Part shown: positions 35,039 through 47,653 of the stretch, in pieces
Layout of the letters: each line of letters begins with the position of its first letter
How positions within the stretch are numbered: the first letter of the stretch is position 1
Assembly: GCA_023014365.1 (NCBI GenBank)
Contig: JAEBUN010000025.1
Coordinates: forward strand, 248,001 to 312,000
Direction: 5' to 3'
Length of the DNA: 64,000 nucleotides
Origin: Lepiota brunneoincarnata
Lineage: Eukaryota; Basidiomycota; Agaricomycetes; Agaricales; Agaricaceae
Translations under genes and position numbers: made by a program
Notes under the pieces: generated by a model
What the model was told of the DNA's origin: nothing
Seen by the model: only the letters and a program-made list of their open reading frames with translations
Databases searched by the model: none

Positions 35039-38000
35039 ATGACCTCCACCCAACGCACTGTCTTACAAGCCTCAGCGACAGCCATGACCGCTCATGGATT
35101 ACCCGCGACGCCTGGCCTTGTTGCACCCTTGGCCAATCCACCAACATCGAATTTCGAACCCATGGTCTCCACCTCCGTTAACCTAACCGATACCGTATCA
35201 AAGATTGCAAAGGAGGTTGGCGAACTGTTCAAGGGTTTACCGTATGTAAAGGCGTTTGCAGGAGTTTTGCTTCAAATTATCAAGATCAGAGAGGTGCACA
35301 AGCTTACTGGAAACCAAAGGGTCATCTAACAACAAAACAGGAAATACAAACCGAAAAGGATCGGTCTCAGGAACTGATCGAAAAGATATTGGGCAGGTCA
35401 AAGGTCATCCTCCATGGCCTGCGCCAAGTGGCTACATCATCAAACAGGAACCAGCTGAAGGACACAGAGGAGGAATTAGGAGAGTATAACCGGTAATACC
35501 ACCCGACCTCTTTTCCCCTTTGTGAATTAGCTGATCTACCGCTCAGTCTCCTTGGGAAAATTCACGGTACGCTCATAACAAAGGCTCCAAAAGGCGTGCG
35601 GAAGTGGATAAATCGGAATTCGAGGATCGAGACTCTGGCCAAGTATGATCGTCTCATCGATAGCGTCCACGCGAATCTCAATGTATGTTCGGAGTTTGCA
35701 TTCATATCGCTTGCTCTCATTCGACCTCTACAGACTGGAATCCTTCTCAAGCTCATCAATCCACCTCAATCTGCTCAGCCATCCTCAGGTCCGGCCAGGT
35801 ACGACAAACCTCATGTTATCTGTATCCAGTGTCCTGATGCTTGCCCTCGCTATTCAGTACTCTCTACAAGCCCATTCCTCGCCCCGATCAGATGATTGGG
35901 AGAGACGAAGAGAAATCCGCGGTCATTGGAACACTGCTCAACGACCCATTGCCACGGGTCACGATCTTGGGGGCTGGTGGGATGGGTAAAACGACACTCG
36001 CTCTCACTGCTGTGCACGACCGCGCGGTGGTTGAGCGATACCCTTCGCGGTACTTTGTCCCCTGCGAAGCGACCACCTCGCTAGCTGGCCTGATTTGGGA
36101 AATTGCTAATGCGCTACGCATCCCGCCTTCGGAGCGCAACGAAAACTTGATTGACATTGTTCTATCCCAATTTCATGGAAATACCATCCTATGCTTGGAC
36201 AACTTCGAGACCATTTGGGAGGACGAGGCAATCCGGCGGGACATAGAAGACTTCTTATCTCACCTTGATTGTGTACCCGACCTCGCAATTATTATCACCA
36301 TGCGTGGCACCCAGCGCCCTTCTGGAGCCGCCTGGTCGCAGCCGTTACTGCCACCCTTAAAGAAACTAAACGACAGCGACGCAAAGTTGATATTCCAAAA
36401 GTCTCGAGTGCCAATGGACGAATTTGCCGAAAAATTGGTCGGGGTTGCCAATGGGATACCGCTGGCCATCAAACTCATCATTGCCCAATTACACGAAGGG
36501 AACGAGAGGCCCAAATCGCTGTGGGCGCGATGGGAGCGGACGCAGACAAGGGCCATAGGGACGGGTACCAAGCACCGCTTATCCAATCTCGACGCCTCCA
36601 TTCACTTGTCGGTGCACAGTTCACGTATGCAGGCAGACCCAAACGCTATCCTGACTTTTGCCATGCTATCGAGCCTTCCGGACGGGTTCCCATGCCGACA
36701 GGGGGCCATTGACGAACTCCAAAGTCACTTACCAGCAACGATCCGTCTTCAGGAGACATTGGTGTCCCTCCAACGGGTATCACTCATCTACGTCGATGGA
36801 ACCGAGGGAAACCTCAGATATCGAATGCTTGTGCCGATCCGGGAGTTCGGCATGAAGATGGAGATGGATCGTCCGCTCGATAGCTGCTTAAGCACCTTCT
36901 ACGCCGGGATGATGAATCGTTTTGCGAATTACGCAAATCCCACTGGCCATAACATAATTCCACCAGAGCTTCTCAATGTACGCTCGGTATTCACGAAAGT
37001 GCTCAAGGAAGACCAAGTGGATGAGAAGATTGTTGACGCTTCCATTGATTATACCCTTTGGTGCATTTATATGGGCAATCCCACTTCGGAGATCATTGAC
37101 CTGGCACTGCAGCGGAAGGTGGTTGGGTCATCAAGGTTACATGCGCGATGTGTTTCAGCCTTGTCGCGTGTGTATTTTCGACAGAATAAGCTAGCTGAGG
37201 CGGAGTCGTCTTTCACGAAAGCGATGGAGCTTCACCAGCAATCGCATGACGTGCTTGGTGAGGCCAACGATGTCCAGAACCTGGGACAAGTGTATTTGCG
37301 ACGGGCTAAGCTAGACGAAGCTGAGTTGGCGTTCAAGAAAGCGATGGAGCTTCACCAGCAATCGCATTCTGTGCTTGGTGAGGCCTACGATGTCCAGAAC
37401 CTGGGACAAGTGTATTTGCGACGGGCTAAGCTAGACGAAGCCGAGTTGGCGTTCAAGAAAGCAATGGAGCTTCACCAGCAATCGCATTCTGTGCTTGGTG
37501 AGGCCTACGATGTCCAGAAGCTGGGACAAGTGTATTTGCGACGGGCTAAGCTAGACGAAGCCGAGTTGGCGTTCAAGAAAGCGATGGAGCTTCACCAGCA
37601 ATCGCATTCTGTGCTTGGTGAGGCCTACGATGTCCAGAACCTGGGAGAAGTGTATTTGCTCCGGGCTAAGCTAGACGAAGCCGAGTTGGCGTTCAAGAAA
37701 GCAATGGAGCTTCACCAGCAATCGCATTCTGTGCTTGGTGAGGCCTACGATGTCCAGAAGCTGGGACAAGTGTATTTGCGACGGGCTAAGCTAGACGAAG
37801 CCGAGTTGGCGTTCAAGAAAGCGATGGAGCTTCACCAGCAATCGCATGACGTGCTTGGTGAGGCCAACGATGTCCAGAACCTGGGAGAAGTGTATTTGCG
37901 ACGGGCTAAGCTAGACGAAGCCGAGTTGGCATTCCAGAAAGCGATGGAGCTTCACCAGCAATCGCATTCTGTGCTTGGTGAGGCTGGTGATGTCCAGCTG

Positions 38001-38165
38001 CTGGGACGAGTGCATTTGCAATGGGATAAATTGGACAAAGCTGAGCAATATTTCAACCAAGCTCTTCTTCTTCACTGTCAATGCCAGTCACCACGAGATG
38101 AAACTACGGACTTAAAGCTACTTGAACATGTTCGGAAGCGCAGGGAGGTGCTATCCGCAGCATAA
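35039..38165 (+). CDS. NLR-type receptor A2: MLKL-like helical N-terminus, NB-ARC, 8 TPR units
   Basis: Exons 35039-35293, 35341-35492, 35547-35682, 35734-35798 and 35858-38165 join to 971 residues. Compared with A1, exon 3 lacks 12 bp in frame (four residues, at the GKMG segment) and the TPR array is four units shorter. The P-loop, Walker B, TMRGT and GIPLA motifs are unchanged. The NB-ARC differs from A1 at only a few residues, for example SLIYVDGTEGN for SLTYVDGTEGT. Inner TPR units favour SHSVLGEAYDV, unlike A1, which favours SHDVLGEANDV. The coding frame is intact, so probably functional. Confidence 0.85.
37170..38129 (+). repeat. TPR-encoding tandem array, 8 x 120 bp (A2)
   Basis: One N-terminal cap unit, six near-identical inner units and the diverged C-terminal cap (VHLQWDKLDKAEQYF). 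A leucine replaces arginine at unit position 4 in one copy (VYLLRAK). Silent differences are rare (GCA for GCG near 37463 and 37703). Confidence 0.95.
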
Positions 38166-38422
38166 GGCATTTTCATCATTTTATGCATTACCTCATCTTT
38201 GGTTATCCTCAGTGGTTTGGCTTCGTTGTTGGTAGTTGGGCATTTCAGGAAGGGCCTCCACTTTCATTTGTTTCATTCAAATGACATAAAACCTTTACTC
38301 TACAATAATCAATACACATACAACATAATATCAGCAAATAAATAATGTGCTAATGAACTAGAGGGAAGTGAACAAGAAATGAGAGAGATAGAGGAGAGTA
38401 GTGGGGGGATTAACCAACGACA

Positions 38423-38913
38423 ATGGGTGCTGTCCTGTCTCCACTTCTCGACGCAGCCGACTCTACTACTAGAGATGAACATCATATCCCTTCCGAATCA
38501 GATGTCTTCGCTACTCGTGACATTTTGAATTCACGCCTTCCACTCGAATCGGTGGATACCGTTCTAGATCTGGACCTCCATCCTCTTGCGCCGACATTCA
38601 GGCCAATAGGTCATGGCTCATCCAACGCAATCGGCGGGCCAGCTCCCGGGTTCGAGCGCATGTAGTTGGCTGGTCAGACAGGGATTTTGTCCATCATGAA
38701 TGCCATCTGGAGTACGGCTCCGATAGTTCGGTGTCATCAGCTTCGGATAGTGACTCTGACACACCCGCATAAAGTACTTCAGCCCCAGCTTGGGCCACCC
38801 TTCCCGACCTATATGGTTACGGGAATGGGGCTGGTTTTGTTCGATCTCTTCAAGTCGGTGATCGTATTGCTGTCGTAGCTAGGGCGAAGGCACGAACGAA
38901 GTATTCCCATCCA
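38423..38913 (+). pseudogene. F-box-like family relic 3' of A2
   Basis: Same internal deletion and GCATAAAGT stop as at 16011-16505, lying 257 bp after the A2 stop. Unlike M1 it continues into the conserved downstream stretch (38929-39294). Confidence 0.85.
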
Positions 38914-40698
38914 AGTACAACCCCCCTTGTGCTAACCTATATCATGGTTGGGAGAACCAACTCCATGGCAATCTCAAAGCCAAATCAATGTACACTATTA
39001 TCTAACAGCTTGTCTCCTGCCTTCAACACAGGCGTCATCGCCCTCCCCCGAACATTCCTGTATGTGTCACGGCTATGGACCATTTACTCCCCTAAAGAAC
39101 CAACAAGGGAGGAATCCGCACTGGGAACAAGTGGATTCGGTCTGATTCGATTCCAAATCATGGATGATGACTCCTCTGAGAAACACATCTGGTGGCTGCA
39201 TATAGTGCCCCATGCCATGAGGTGTGCCGAGGGGAAAGGGGGAGCAACACGGAAGTGTGAAGTCGGCTATGTCAAATTTAAGATAAAGGGATGAGCAGGG
39301 ATGTGAAAAACGATGGGCGCATGGGCTGGCAAATTAAATGAAAGGATTAGATTGATGTGGGTTGGTGACGTTAAATCACTCGTTGATATCGCTTAATATC
39401 TGACGCCCACAACCTCGGGTCTTCACACTGCTGCTCCTGAACAGCAAGCGCACGGGCCAGCTAGTGTCCGCATGGTGATAAAGCCAGCTCGAAAGGTGAG
39501 TGTTTTGTGTATCGGCCGCTGTAACGCCAAAATATAGTGATCGTTGAGGCTATTGTGGGTGAGTGTGAGCATAGAGTCACAATGCAGGCTGCAGACAGTG
39601 GTATACCATAGATAGACAACCTTCGAAAATCCAGATATCCCCCAGTCGATCCCTGGATCGCCCATGTGATGAGTGACCCTGGGGATACAATAGCGACCTT
39701 CCTGTCACCTAAACATCGTTCCACCTTATTTTCTGAGGTTGAGAGTGTTCAAGCGATTGGAGAGATAAGTGGATAATTTTGTTATCAACGAGTACTTGAG
39801 CGCACTGAACACTTGCTTTTTGCGTTCATGCAATTGATTGAACCTGCCAAGATAAACCAAAGCACTTGGGGGCACAAAACTTTACTTTGCCGGTTCACTA
39901 CGGATAAGTAGCGAAGCCACATATCCGTCGCCCGCACACTCCAAAGTCCCATGTATTGTGGTATGAGGAACACCCAAGCTCAAGACCTCAAAGTCAAAGT
40001 TGAAGGAGGCATTGACTCCCACAACAAGTGATCGCAAATTTCTACCACGATGTTGGTACTGTCCTAGCGGTCCATGATTGCGGAGCTGGTGCCCTATGGG
40101 GCTATCGCTTGCTTCTCAGCAGTCAAGAAACAAGCGGTTACCAGGGCTGTTATCGATTCACTTGGTAAGGCATTTGTGGAATGAGATATTCACTGCAGTA
40201 TTGTCTTGCGTTCAAGTGAATCTCAATGCTCAGGCACCCATTACAAGGGAAAAAGCGCAAAGTGTCTCTTGGTCGCTGCGTGAGGTGTTTGGTTGGGAAA
40301 GACGTTGGATTCAGGGTTGTGCCGTAACAAAGCAAAGCGCATGTGCTCCTCCCTGTCGATTCTCCTCAGCATGATCAGACGCAACTTCCCCTTCCGTGCC
40401 GCATATGCTCATCCCTGGTAATTTATGCATTATTCGCATGGAACTGCACTTATCAGTGATCGCTTGTCATACAGTGGGGACGTCCGCTCGGTAACTTGAT
40501 GGTTCATTCCTGTTGGCAATGGCTCGTCTTGCCAGCAGAGAACTCAATCACCTTATCACGACAAGAACATATGCCAATTGAACCGAGCGCTTCGGAGTCC
40601 GATAAATAAGTGATAACCTCAAAGCCAAGGACTTTCTTCTCTTCCTCCATTCTCGTCCTCTCTTCCCCTCCCTGGACGCGGTTCTGGACGACACGACG
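38914..40698 (+). other. Spacer shared by M2 and M3, with copied permease upstream region
   Basis: 38929-39294 is a copy of the unassigned open stretch seen at 8455-8742. 39300-40070 has no gene. 40078-40698 matches the sequence directly upstream of the complete permease (51936-51334, minus) and probably contains its promoter. Confidence 0.45.
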
Positions 40699-40853
40699 AT
40701 GTCGAAGGAAAAGACTCATGTCGAGACCTCTAATACCAGTGCTTCCTCTGAACCTGAACCGCGAATTGAACTCTATGATCCCTCGAAGGAGAGCGTATGG
40801 ACCCGCGTAGGCCTCTCCTGGGAGAGCTTCAAGCGTGCACCAGGAACGACAGG
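40699..40853 (+). pseudogene. Orphan first exon of amino-acid permease (M2, right edge)
   Basis: Almost identical to exon 1 of the complete gene ([25 protein letters not shown]). The match runs a few bases into intron 1 (about 40870) and then breaks at GCCAAC into unrelated sequence. This is the closest relative of the complete permease 5' end. Confidence 0.85.
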
Positions 40854-40870
40854 GTTGGTGGTCCACGGCA

Positions 40871-41142
40871 CTGCCAACTTGCGGTAGGTCTAGTCTACTG
40901 TCGGAAAAGCTGGGACGATATTCGAATGACTACGATTGTTGATGACGCGACGGAACATCCCGTTCGGCTGCCCTTCTCTTCGCGACGTTTTCCCCAAGCC
41001 TGTAAGCGCAAGAATGTGGACATCCTGAGTGGTTTGAACCCGACACTAAACGTACCGAGCCCTGATCTAGTTGGGGATGGGCTAGCGCCGGTGGGGGAGG
41101 TTGTGGATTAGGAGGTTCAAGACGCCTTTCAGCACTCTCCCT
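40871..41142. other. Patchwork junction of three relics
   Basis: In about 270 bp the sequence passes from permease intron 1 to a piece matching 6049-6096. It then passes to a piece matching the Pro-rich hypothetical gene (6360-6560 and 61630-61440), and then into the truncated TPR end of B2 at about 41143. Short shared words at the joins (GCCAAC, TTGTCCCACCG) suggest microhomology joining. Confidence 0.7.
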
Positions 41143-44100
41143 TGTCCCACCGCAGATACACTTCCCCCAGAAGCGCGGCATCAATACCCTCACCCCGCAC
41201 ATCCTGTGCCCGACGATGGAGCATAAAAGCTGTCTTGAAATATGACTCCGCTTTCTCTAGCATATCCCTTCCCAAATAAACGCTTCCCAACTTCCGGACA
41301 TCATTGGCCTCACCGAGCGCATCATTTGCCTGGCGGTACAACTCTCTAGCGAGTTCGAAGGACGACTCTGCCTCATCTAGCTTTCCTCGCAACATATGCA
41401 CAGTTCCCAGCATCTGCGTATCACCCGCCTCCCCAAGTACGGAATGCGACCAGCGATGAAGCTCGGCGGCCGCCTCGAAAGATGGCTCCGCTTCGTCCAG
41501 CTTGCCCTGTCCCAAATACACATTCCCCAGATACGCGATACCGTTGGCCTCACCGAGCTTATCGTGCGCCTGAAGCTCGATAGCCTTCTTGAAAGTCACC
41601 TCCGCTTCACTTAGTTGTAGCGCTGCAAATAGGCCTGTCCCAATATGTGGAGATCATTGGCCTCATCGAGCACGGCGTGTACCTGATGATGGAGCCTGAC
41701 AGCCTCCTTGAAAGTAGACTCTGCTTCATCTAGCTTGTTCCGTCGTAAAAAGACTTGTCCCAGCATTTGGACGTCGCTAGCCTCGCCGAGTACATTATGC
41801 ACCTGACGGTGGAGTGCGATAGCTGCGTTGAAGGACGCCTCTGCTTCGTCAAGCTTGTAGCATCGCAAATACACTTCTCCCAGAATATGGACACCATTGG
41901 CCTCACCGACCACATCATGCAACTGACGGTGAAGTTCAATGGCCGTGCCGAAAGACAACCTCGCTTCGTCTAGCTTGTAGCGTCGCAAGTACACTTCTCC
42001 CAGCATATGGACGTCGCTGGCCTCGCCGAGCACAGAAGGGGCCTGACGGTGAAGCTGGATGGCCTTGTTGAAAGATAACTCCGCATCGGCTAGTTTGGAA
42101 CATCGCATGTAAACTCGCCCCAGCATTTGGACAGCATTGGCTTCACCGGGCACACTATGCGCGCGGCAATGAAGCCCGATGGCCTTGTTGAAAGACGACT
42201 CGGCTTCACTTAACTTGTCCCGTCGCAAATATACTTCTCCAAGCCAGTGGATATCGTGTGCCCCACCAAGCACACCATGTGACTCGCGATGGAGTTCTAT
42301 AGCCTTGTTGGAGGACGACTCCGCTTCATCTAGCTTGTTCCGCCTGAAATAGACTTGTCCCAGCAGCTGGATAGCGTTGGCTTCGCTGAGGACGGAATGC
42401 GTCTCGCGATGGAGTTCGATAGCCATCCTGAAAGCCGACTCTGCTTCATCTAGCTTGTTCCGTTGCAAGTAAACATCTCCCAGCATCTGGACATCGGTAG
42501 CCTCGCCGAGCACATCATGTACTTGGCGGTGAAGTTCGATGGCTGTGTTAAACGACCCTTCTGCGTCGTCTAGCTCGTGGCGTCGCAAATACACCTGACC
42601 CAACATGTTCATATCATTGGCCTCACTGAGCAGATCGTTGACCCGCCCATGAAGCCTGATAGCCTGCTTGAAAGTCGACTCTGCCTCGTCGAGCTTGTCC
42701 CTTCGCAAATAGACCTGTCCCAACATACGGACATCGTTAGCTTCACCGAGCACATAATCCACCTGCCGATGAAGCCCGATAGCCCTCTTGAAAGACGACT
42801 CGGCTTCCTCCAGCTTGTACCCCCGCATATACACAATCGTGCAAACTGACTGATCCAGTGGTGTTACGAGTTGCCAAATCCATGATCTCCTCAGTGGGAT
42901 TGCCGGTATAGACGCACCAGTCAGTGAAGCGGATAGATGCGGTGACGATTTTTTCGTCGGCTCTATTTTCGTTTAGTGCCTTGGAGAAAACTGTGTGGAT
43001 ATTGGGAAGTTCCGAGGGGACGATGGCGTGACCTGCAGCACTCGTAACATCTGGGAGGTCGTTCATCATCTTGATGTAAAAGTCGACCAAACAACTTTCG
43101 AGGGTATTTGCCTCCCCCAGCTTCGTACGGCAAAACTCCCGGACTGGCTCAAGCATCCGAAGTCTGGGGTTCATCCGGCCAGCTTCATCAATATAAACAA
43201 GCGAAGCCCTTCGCAATATCAGCAATATCTCTCGAAGGCGGACATTGCTGGGCAAACAGCTTTGCAAATCGTTGATGGCCTCCTCCCCATACGGGAACCC
43301 GTCCGGAAGGCTCGATAACATAACGAGTATGAGTATTGCATTAGGATCTTCCCGCATGTGGCGGCTATATACCGAAAGGTGAATGGAGGCATCGAGCCTG
43401 GATAAGCGATGGTCGTTGCCTATACCTATAGCACTCGTCCGGACGCGTTCCCACGAAGCCAACAGGGATTAGGAAGTCTCTAATCCCTGTCGCAATTGAG
43501 CACCGATGAGCCTAATAGCTAGAGGTATTCCATCAACGGCATCCAATAGGTTTACGATAAACTCGTCCACTGGCCCACAGGTCGTTTCGAATTTCAACTT
43601 GGAATCGGTTCGGCTTAGTTTCTCCAGAGGCTGGAGTAATGGCCGCGACCATGAAACTCTGGATGGTCGTTCGGTACCTCGCATGGCGACAGTGAGAGCG
43701 AGTCGAGGTAGGAGGTCGAGCTAAGATAGGAAGCCTTCCACATCCGGTCGGATGGCGCTATCCTCCCAAATGGTCTCCAAATTGTCCAAGCATAGGATGC
43801 TGTTCCCAAAAAATGAGGAAAGTACGACGTCCACAAGACCCTCATCGCGTTCGACAGGTGGAACACGTAAAACATTGGCGGTTTCGTGAATAAGGGCGGG
43901 TAGGGATTGGATTGCTTCACAGGGTACAAAATATCGGGAAGGGTATTTATTGATCACGGGCCGGGTCATGTAAGGCGGTGAGAGCGAGTGTTGTCTTCCC
44001 CATCCCACCGGCTCCCAGGATTGCGATGCGCGGCGGGACATGGTCGAGCAATGTCTCGATGATTGTCGACTTTTGTTTGTCTCTCCCGATCATCTGATCA

Positions 44101-44922
44101 GGAAGTGGAATGCCTTTGAACGAAGTGCTAGATAGAGGAGGAAGGCATTAGCAGTCTAGTCGTGTTCAAAGTATCAGCATCATACAGAACAGAGCTTGAT
44201 GGTAACTCAGTGCGCTTGGGCAGATTCGAGAGATATGTTGTATGTTTCACTAGAAGAAATGTCTGTAGCGCTGGTGTAAGGGCAAAGTATAGAACGTCGA
44301 TGAGTGACATACAACGAAATCGGTGTTGAAGTCGTTGATCAAACGGTCGAACTTTGTGGGAGTATCAACCCTCGCATCCTGGCTATCGAATTTCCCCTCC
44401 AGGGCTTTAGCCGGTGGAGTAGTGAGGGTAGTGTAAATTTGTTGAAGGAGTCTGCAGGGTCAATAACTAAGACGAAGATAGGACAAGAGATTGGATTCAA
44501 CTCGCACTTGTCGTACTCTTTGAATTCTTCCCCTGTGTCCTCCAGCTGATCCCTAGTTGGCGAAGAGCCGATCCGAAGCAAGGCATCGAAAATGACCTTT
44601 GACTTGCGAAGTGTCTTGTCGGTTAGTTCTTGAGACCCATCTTTCGCGGTTTCAATTTCCTAGTGTGCGCTCAACAGAGCTCCACTTGCCCAGCTTGAAA
44701 GCTTCGCACCTCTCTGATCCTAATGATCTGGAGTACAAGTCCTGCGGTTGCTTTGACATACGGCACGTCCTTGAACAATTGACCAACATCTTTGGCGATT
44801 TTGGATACAGTTTCTATCAAATTGTTTGTGTATGGGACGACCTCTTCGGGGTTTGTAGATTGTGGACTAATAGCAGTTAAGCCTGTTGCAGAGTCGGGTG
44901 TGGTAGGTAGAGCGGCACTCAT
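41143..44922 (-). pseudogene. NLR-type receptor B2, full-length N-terminus but multiply broken
   Basis: The ATG at 44922 opens exon 1 (to 44710), and four further exons down to about 44110 follow the same plan as type A: helical N-terminus (SKIAKDVGQLFKDVPYVKA), then a P-loop GAGGMGKTT. Lesions seen: a one-base insertion after the P-loop near 43950; TAG at 43723-43721 (absent from B1); TAA at 43471-43469 shared with B1; a deletion of about 23 bp near 42835; a one-base loss near 41612; a six-base loss near 41572; and loss of the last TPR units at 41143. The TPR units are otherwise close to those of B1. Clearly a pseudogene, useful for reconstructing what B1 lost. Confidence 0.85.
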
Positions 44923-45357
44923 AGCTATTAATGACGATTGCAGAGTCGGGTGGGTGGACGAGTATGGATTATCATTTAACGCACAGATATATAATAATAT
45001 ATCCTGTAGCTTGGAGACGTGTTTGGCACAATGCAACTACTCTTCATTCATCACATAGGCGGCTATGCCTCCACCTTCTTCCATCTGCCAGCATTGCGCT
45101 TGTCACAACCGCTATTGTTATATTACGCTTTACCATCGAGACCATCGTTTAATGAGCACCTCAAAGCATATAGTGTTTTTGCGTTGTTTCCCAACCACAT
45201 AAAAGGGCATATGGGGTCACATAGCCACCATCTCCGCCTCAATTTCTTTTTCTCCCCGCCCACCACAAGCAATCACATGAATAAAGTCACGTGATCTCCG
45301 GCGATCAAGTCGACACCACAGCGTTTACCCTCTCAGCATAATTCCAACCCCTACAAA
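44923..45357. promoter_or_regulatory. Divergent intergenic region between B2 and PEX19
   Basis: 435 bp between two start codons facing away from each other. No coding signal; presumably contains both promoters. No clear element could be named. Confidence 0.4.
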
Positions 45358-46785
45358 ATGTCGAAGGAACCGACAAAGCCAATTCCGGAGGAAACGCATA
45401 ACGAGAGCGACGACGATCTCGACGACCTTGACGGTCCGTGCTGTATCACCCCCTCATCAACTCGATCACGCTAATTATTATTCGGTTATCCATCTACGAC
45501 ATATTTTGCCACCCCCGGTTTCCCCCTGCTTGCAAACACACTAGATTATCTCGACAAATTCACTGAAACTCCGTCTAAGTCACCTCCTTCTGCTCCTCAC
45601 CAAACCACCTCAACAACAACAACATCCGGCCGACCACGACACAACACCCGTGTCGATGCACCACCTAGATCCATCCCGGGTTCTGGCTCCAACCTCAGCT
45701 CCACAACAGAAGAGGGGGATGTCAACGAGGACGCACTCTCACAGGAATTTGCTCAAGAGCTTGCGAAGGGTATGGAAAGCCTCATGAAAGAGCTCATGAG
45801 TGGTCGTGGTCTCGATCCCTCATCATCCTCATCATCCGGGGCTCAGGAAAGTGCTGATAAAGGGACAGCGATAGATGACTTAGCGGATGATGAGACAAAG
45901 AAGGCACTCAAGGCCGCATGGGAAGCGATGCTTCTGGAGGGCTTGAGTGGGAATGATAATGGTGGTCTGGCAGAGCTAGGAGAGTCTGTGGGCACGGAAG
46001 GCGTAGGGTCAACGACCGACAACTCGAAAGCACCCAGTACCGGTGCCCCTTCGAGCGATTTTCAAAACACGATCAAGCAAACTCTGGGAAAACTCAGAGA
46101 GAGCGAATCGAACCTCCAGGTTTGTGATCTCTGATATCTAAGCGCCTGTCAATATACTGATTCTACTTTCCCATTCTCCCGTCCCGGGGTCTGCCTCTCG
46201 GAGTATAGTCAGGTTCCGGCTCTAGTAGTATACCCGCGACAGAGTCTCTTGAAGGCCTCCTTAAATCTCTTAGCGATCTAGGACTGGGTGGTGGCGGTGA
46301 GGAGGACGAAGAGCTCGCCGGCTTCTTGGAAAACATGATGGGTCAATTGATGAGCAAAGAAGTGCTGTACGAGCCCCTCAAGGAACTGGCGGATAACGTA
46401 AGCTGCGCCCCCGTCCATTTGTTCGAGCTAGATAACCGAGAATCGTTTGCTGCAGTTCCCAGGATACCTCGCAAACCCGCCAAAACCAATCGAGCTGGAC
46501 GACAAAACACGTTACGAAAAACAATGCACATACGTTAGACAGATCATTGATATCTTTGAAAAACCAACATATGATGATGCTAATGTGGAGGACAGCAAAA
46601 CGATCATGGCCCTCATGAGCGAGGTACACCCATCCCATTTCTACTAGCCCGTATTCTGATTTATTGAATTCGGCCGTCAGATGCAAAATTACGGTTCTCC
46701 GCCGCCAGAAATCATGGGTCCGCTGCCTCCTGGCTTTGCAAACGGCATTCCTCAACCTGGAGGGGAGGAATGTATCATCATCTAG
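45358..46785 (+). CDS. PEX19: Peroxin-19, peroxisomal membrane protein import receptor
   Basis: Five exons (45358-45433, 45545-46119, 46209-46397, 46456-46623, 46681-46785) give 370 residues. The acidic N-terminus (SDDDLDDLD followed by YLDKFTETP) is the PEX3-docking type. The middle has LSQEFAQELAKGMESLMKEL. The C-terminal domain has FLENMMGQLMSKEVLYEPLK and FPGYLANPP, as in known PEX19 proteins, and binds targeting signals of peroxisomal membrane proteins. The last residues CIII form a CaaX box for farnesylation. PEX19 shuttles between cytosol and peroxisome, delivering newly made membrane proteins to PEX3. Slightly longer than the usual 300-340 residues. Single copy here, outside the duplicated modules. 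Confidence 0.95.
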
Positions 46786-47653
46786 GGCTATTTACCTTCA
46801 ACGAGATTTGTGCCTCACAGTTTCTGCTTGATTTGGACCTGACTGGATCGGATTACGATGTGAGTAGAAGAAATAGTGCTTGACATTATTTTATCTCCCA
46901 TCGTATGACTCTTTGGCTTGGGCGGCCGATGTGCAGTGATCAATGGAGCTTCAAGGGATCTTTCATGCTGATGATAGCCAATAAATTTATTTCAATAGCC
47001 ATTCCCCTATGCGTAAATTCACAGGGGGATCTGTGCCTAGTGCATAGACTTTACTAACACTACCTAGATCGCATCTCCTACACGAACAAGAATCACAAAC
47101 CAAAGTACATACATAGAGGGAAGGGAACACAGGGGGATGGAGAAAAGAAATGTGAAAGTTATCCAACGCTTGGTTTGATATGGTCAGCCAATGGACGAGA
47201 ACGTCGTATGAAAGGCAGGTTGTCCTGGAGACATTGTCATCAAACCAGTGGAGAAGCTTGAGTGTGAAAGTACACGGGTTGGAAAATAAGAGACGGAGGG
47301 CCAGCGAGGCAAGGTCATAAGGGCCACACTAAACGTCAATGATACAGTGATACAACGACTTTCGACGCCATCGAGACCGGAATAAACACAGAAGTAACGG
47401 GGTCCGCGAGAATGATGGTAAGGACGGGGACAAGAAAGCAAAAGAAGCAAAGCGATAGCAAGGTGACGTTGCACCGCGTACAAAGTTGGCACACGAGGCA
47501 CACGAGGTTTCCGGTCGACGAAGATTTCCGAGCCAAAGGGACAGAAAGATAGTTAAAGAGATGATGGCTGATCTACCGCTAGTCCGCCCGGCTGTTCACC
47601 CTGAGATAGTGGACAAAGATTTATGTGATGGATTGAATACAGCGGCCTTAATA
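46786..47653. other. Convergent intergenic region, no gene seen
   Basis: Lies between the 3' ends of PEX19 (+) and the basic protein gene (-). Short minus-strand frames at 47184-47536 are Leu/Ser-rich with no family features. Probably two 3' untranslated regions plus spacer. Confidence 0.4.

Larger units (their letters stand above)
23672..40870 (+). repeat. Segmental duplication module M2
   Basis: Second direct copy of the module. It starts at the first base matching window position 1 and runs through receptor gene A2. It continues beyond the point where M1 breaks, and 38915-40870 matches M3 (53200-51166, inverted). It ends at an orphan permease first exon joined to a patchwork of relics. 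Relative to M1 it lacks about 770 bp at the 29940/29945 junction. Confidence 0.95.

Noticed and set aside
45772..46134. Separate 120-codon gene start at 45772
   Set aside because: It is the internal part of PEX19 exon 2; the true start is at 45358 after splicing of a 111-bp intron.
47184..47536. Leu-rich minus-strand frames between PEX19 and the basic protein gene
   Set aside because: Located in a convergent 3' region; no start context, no domain and no second copy for comparison.
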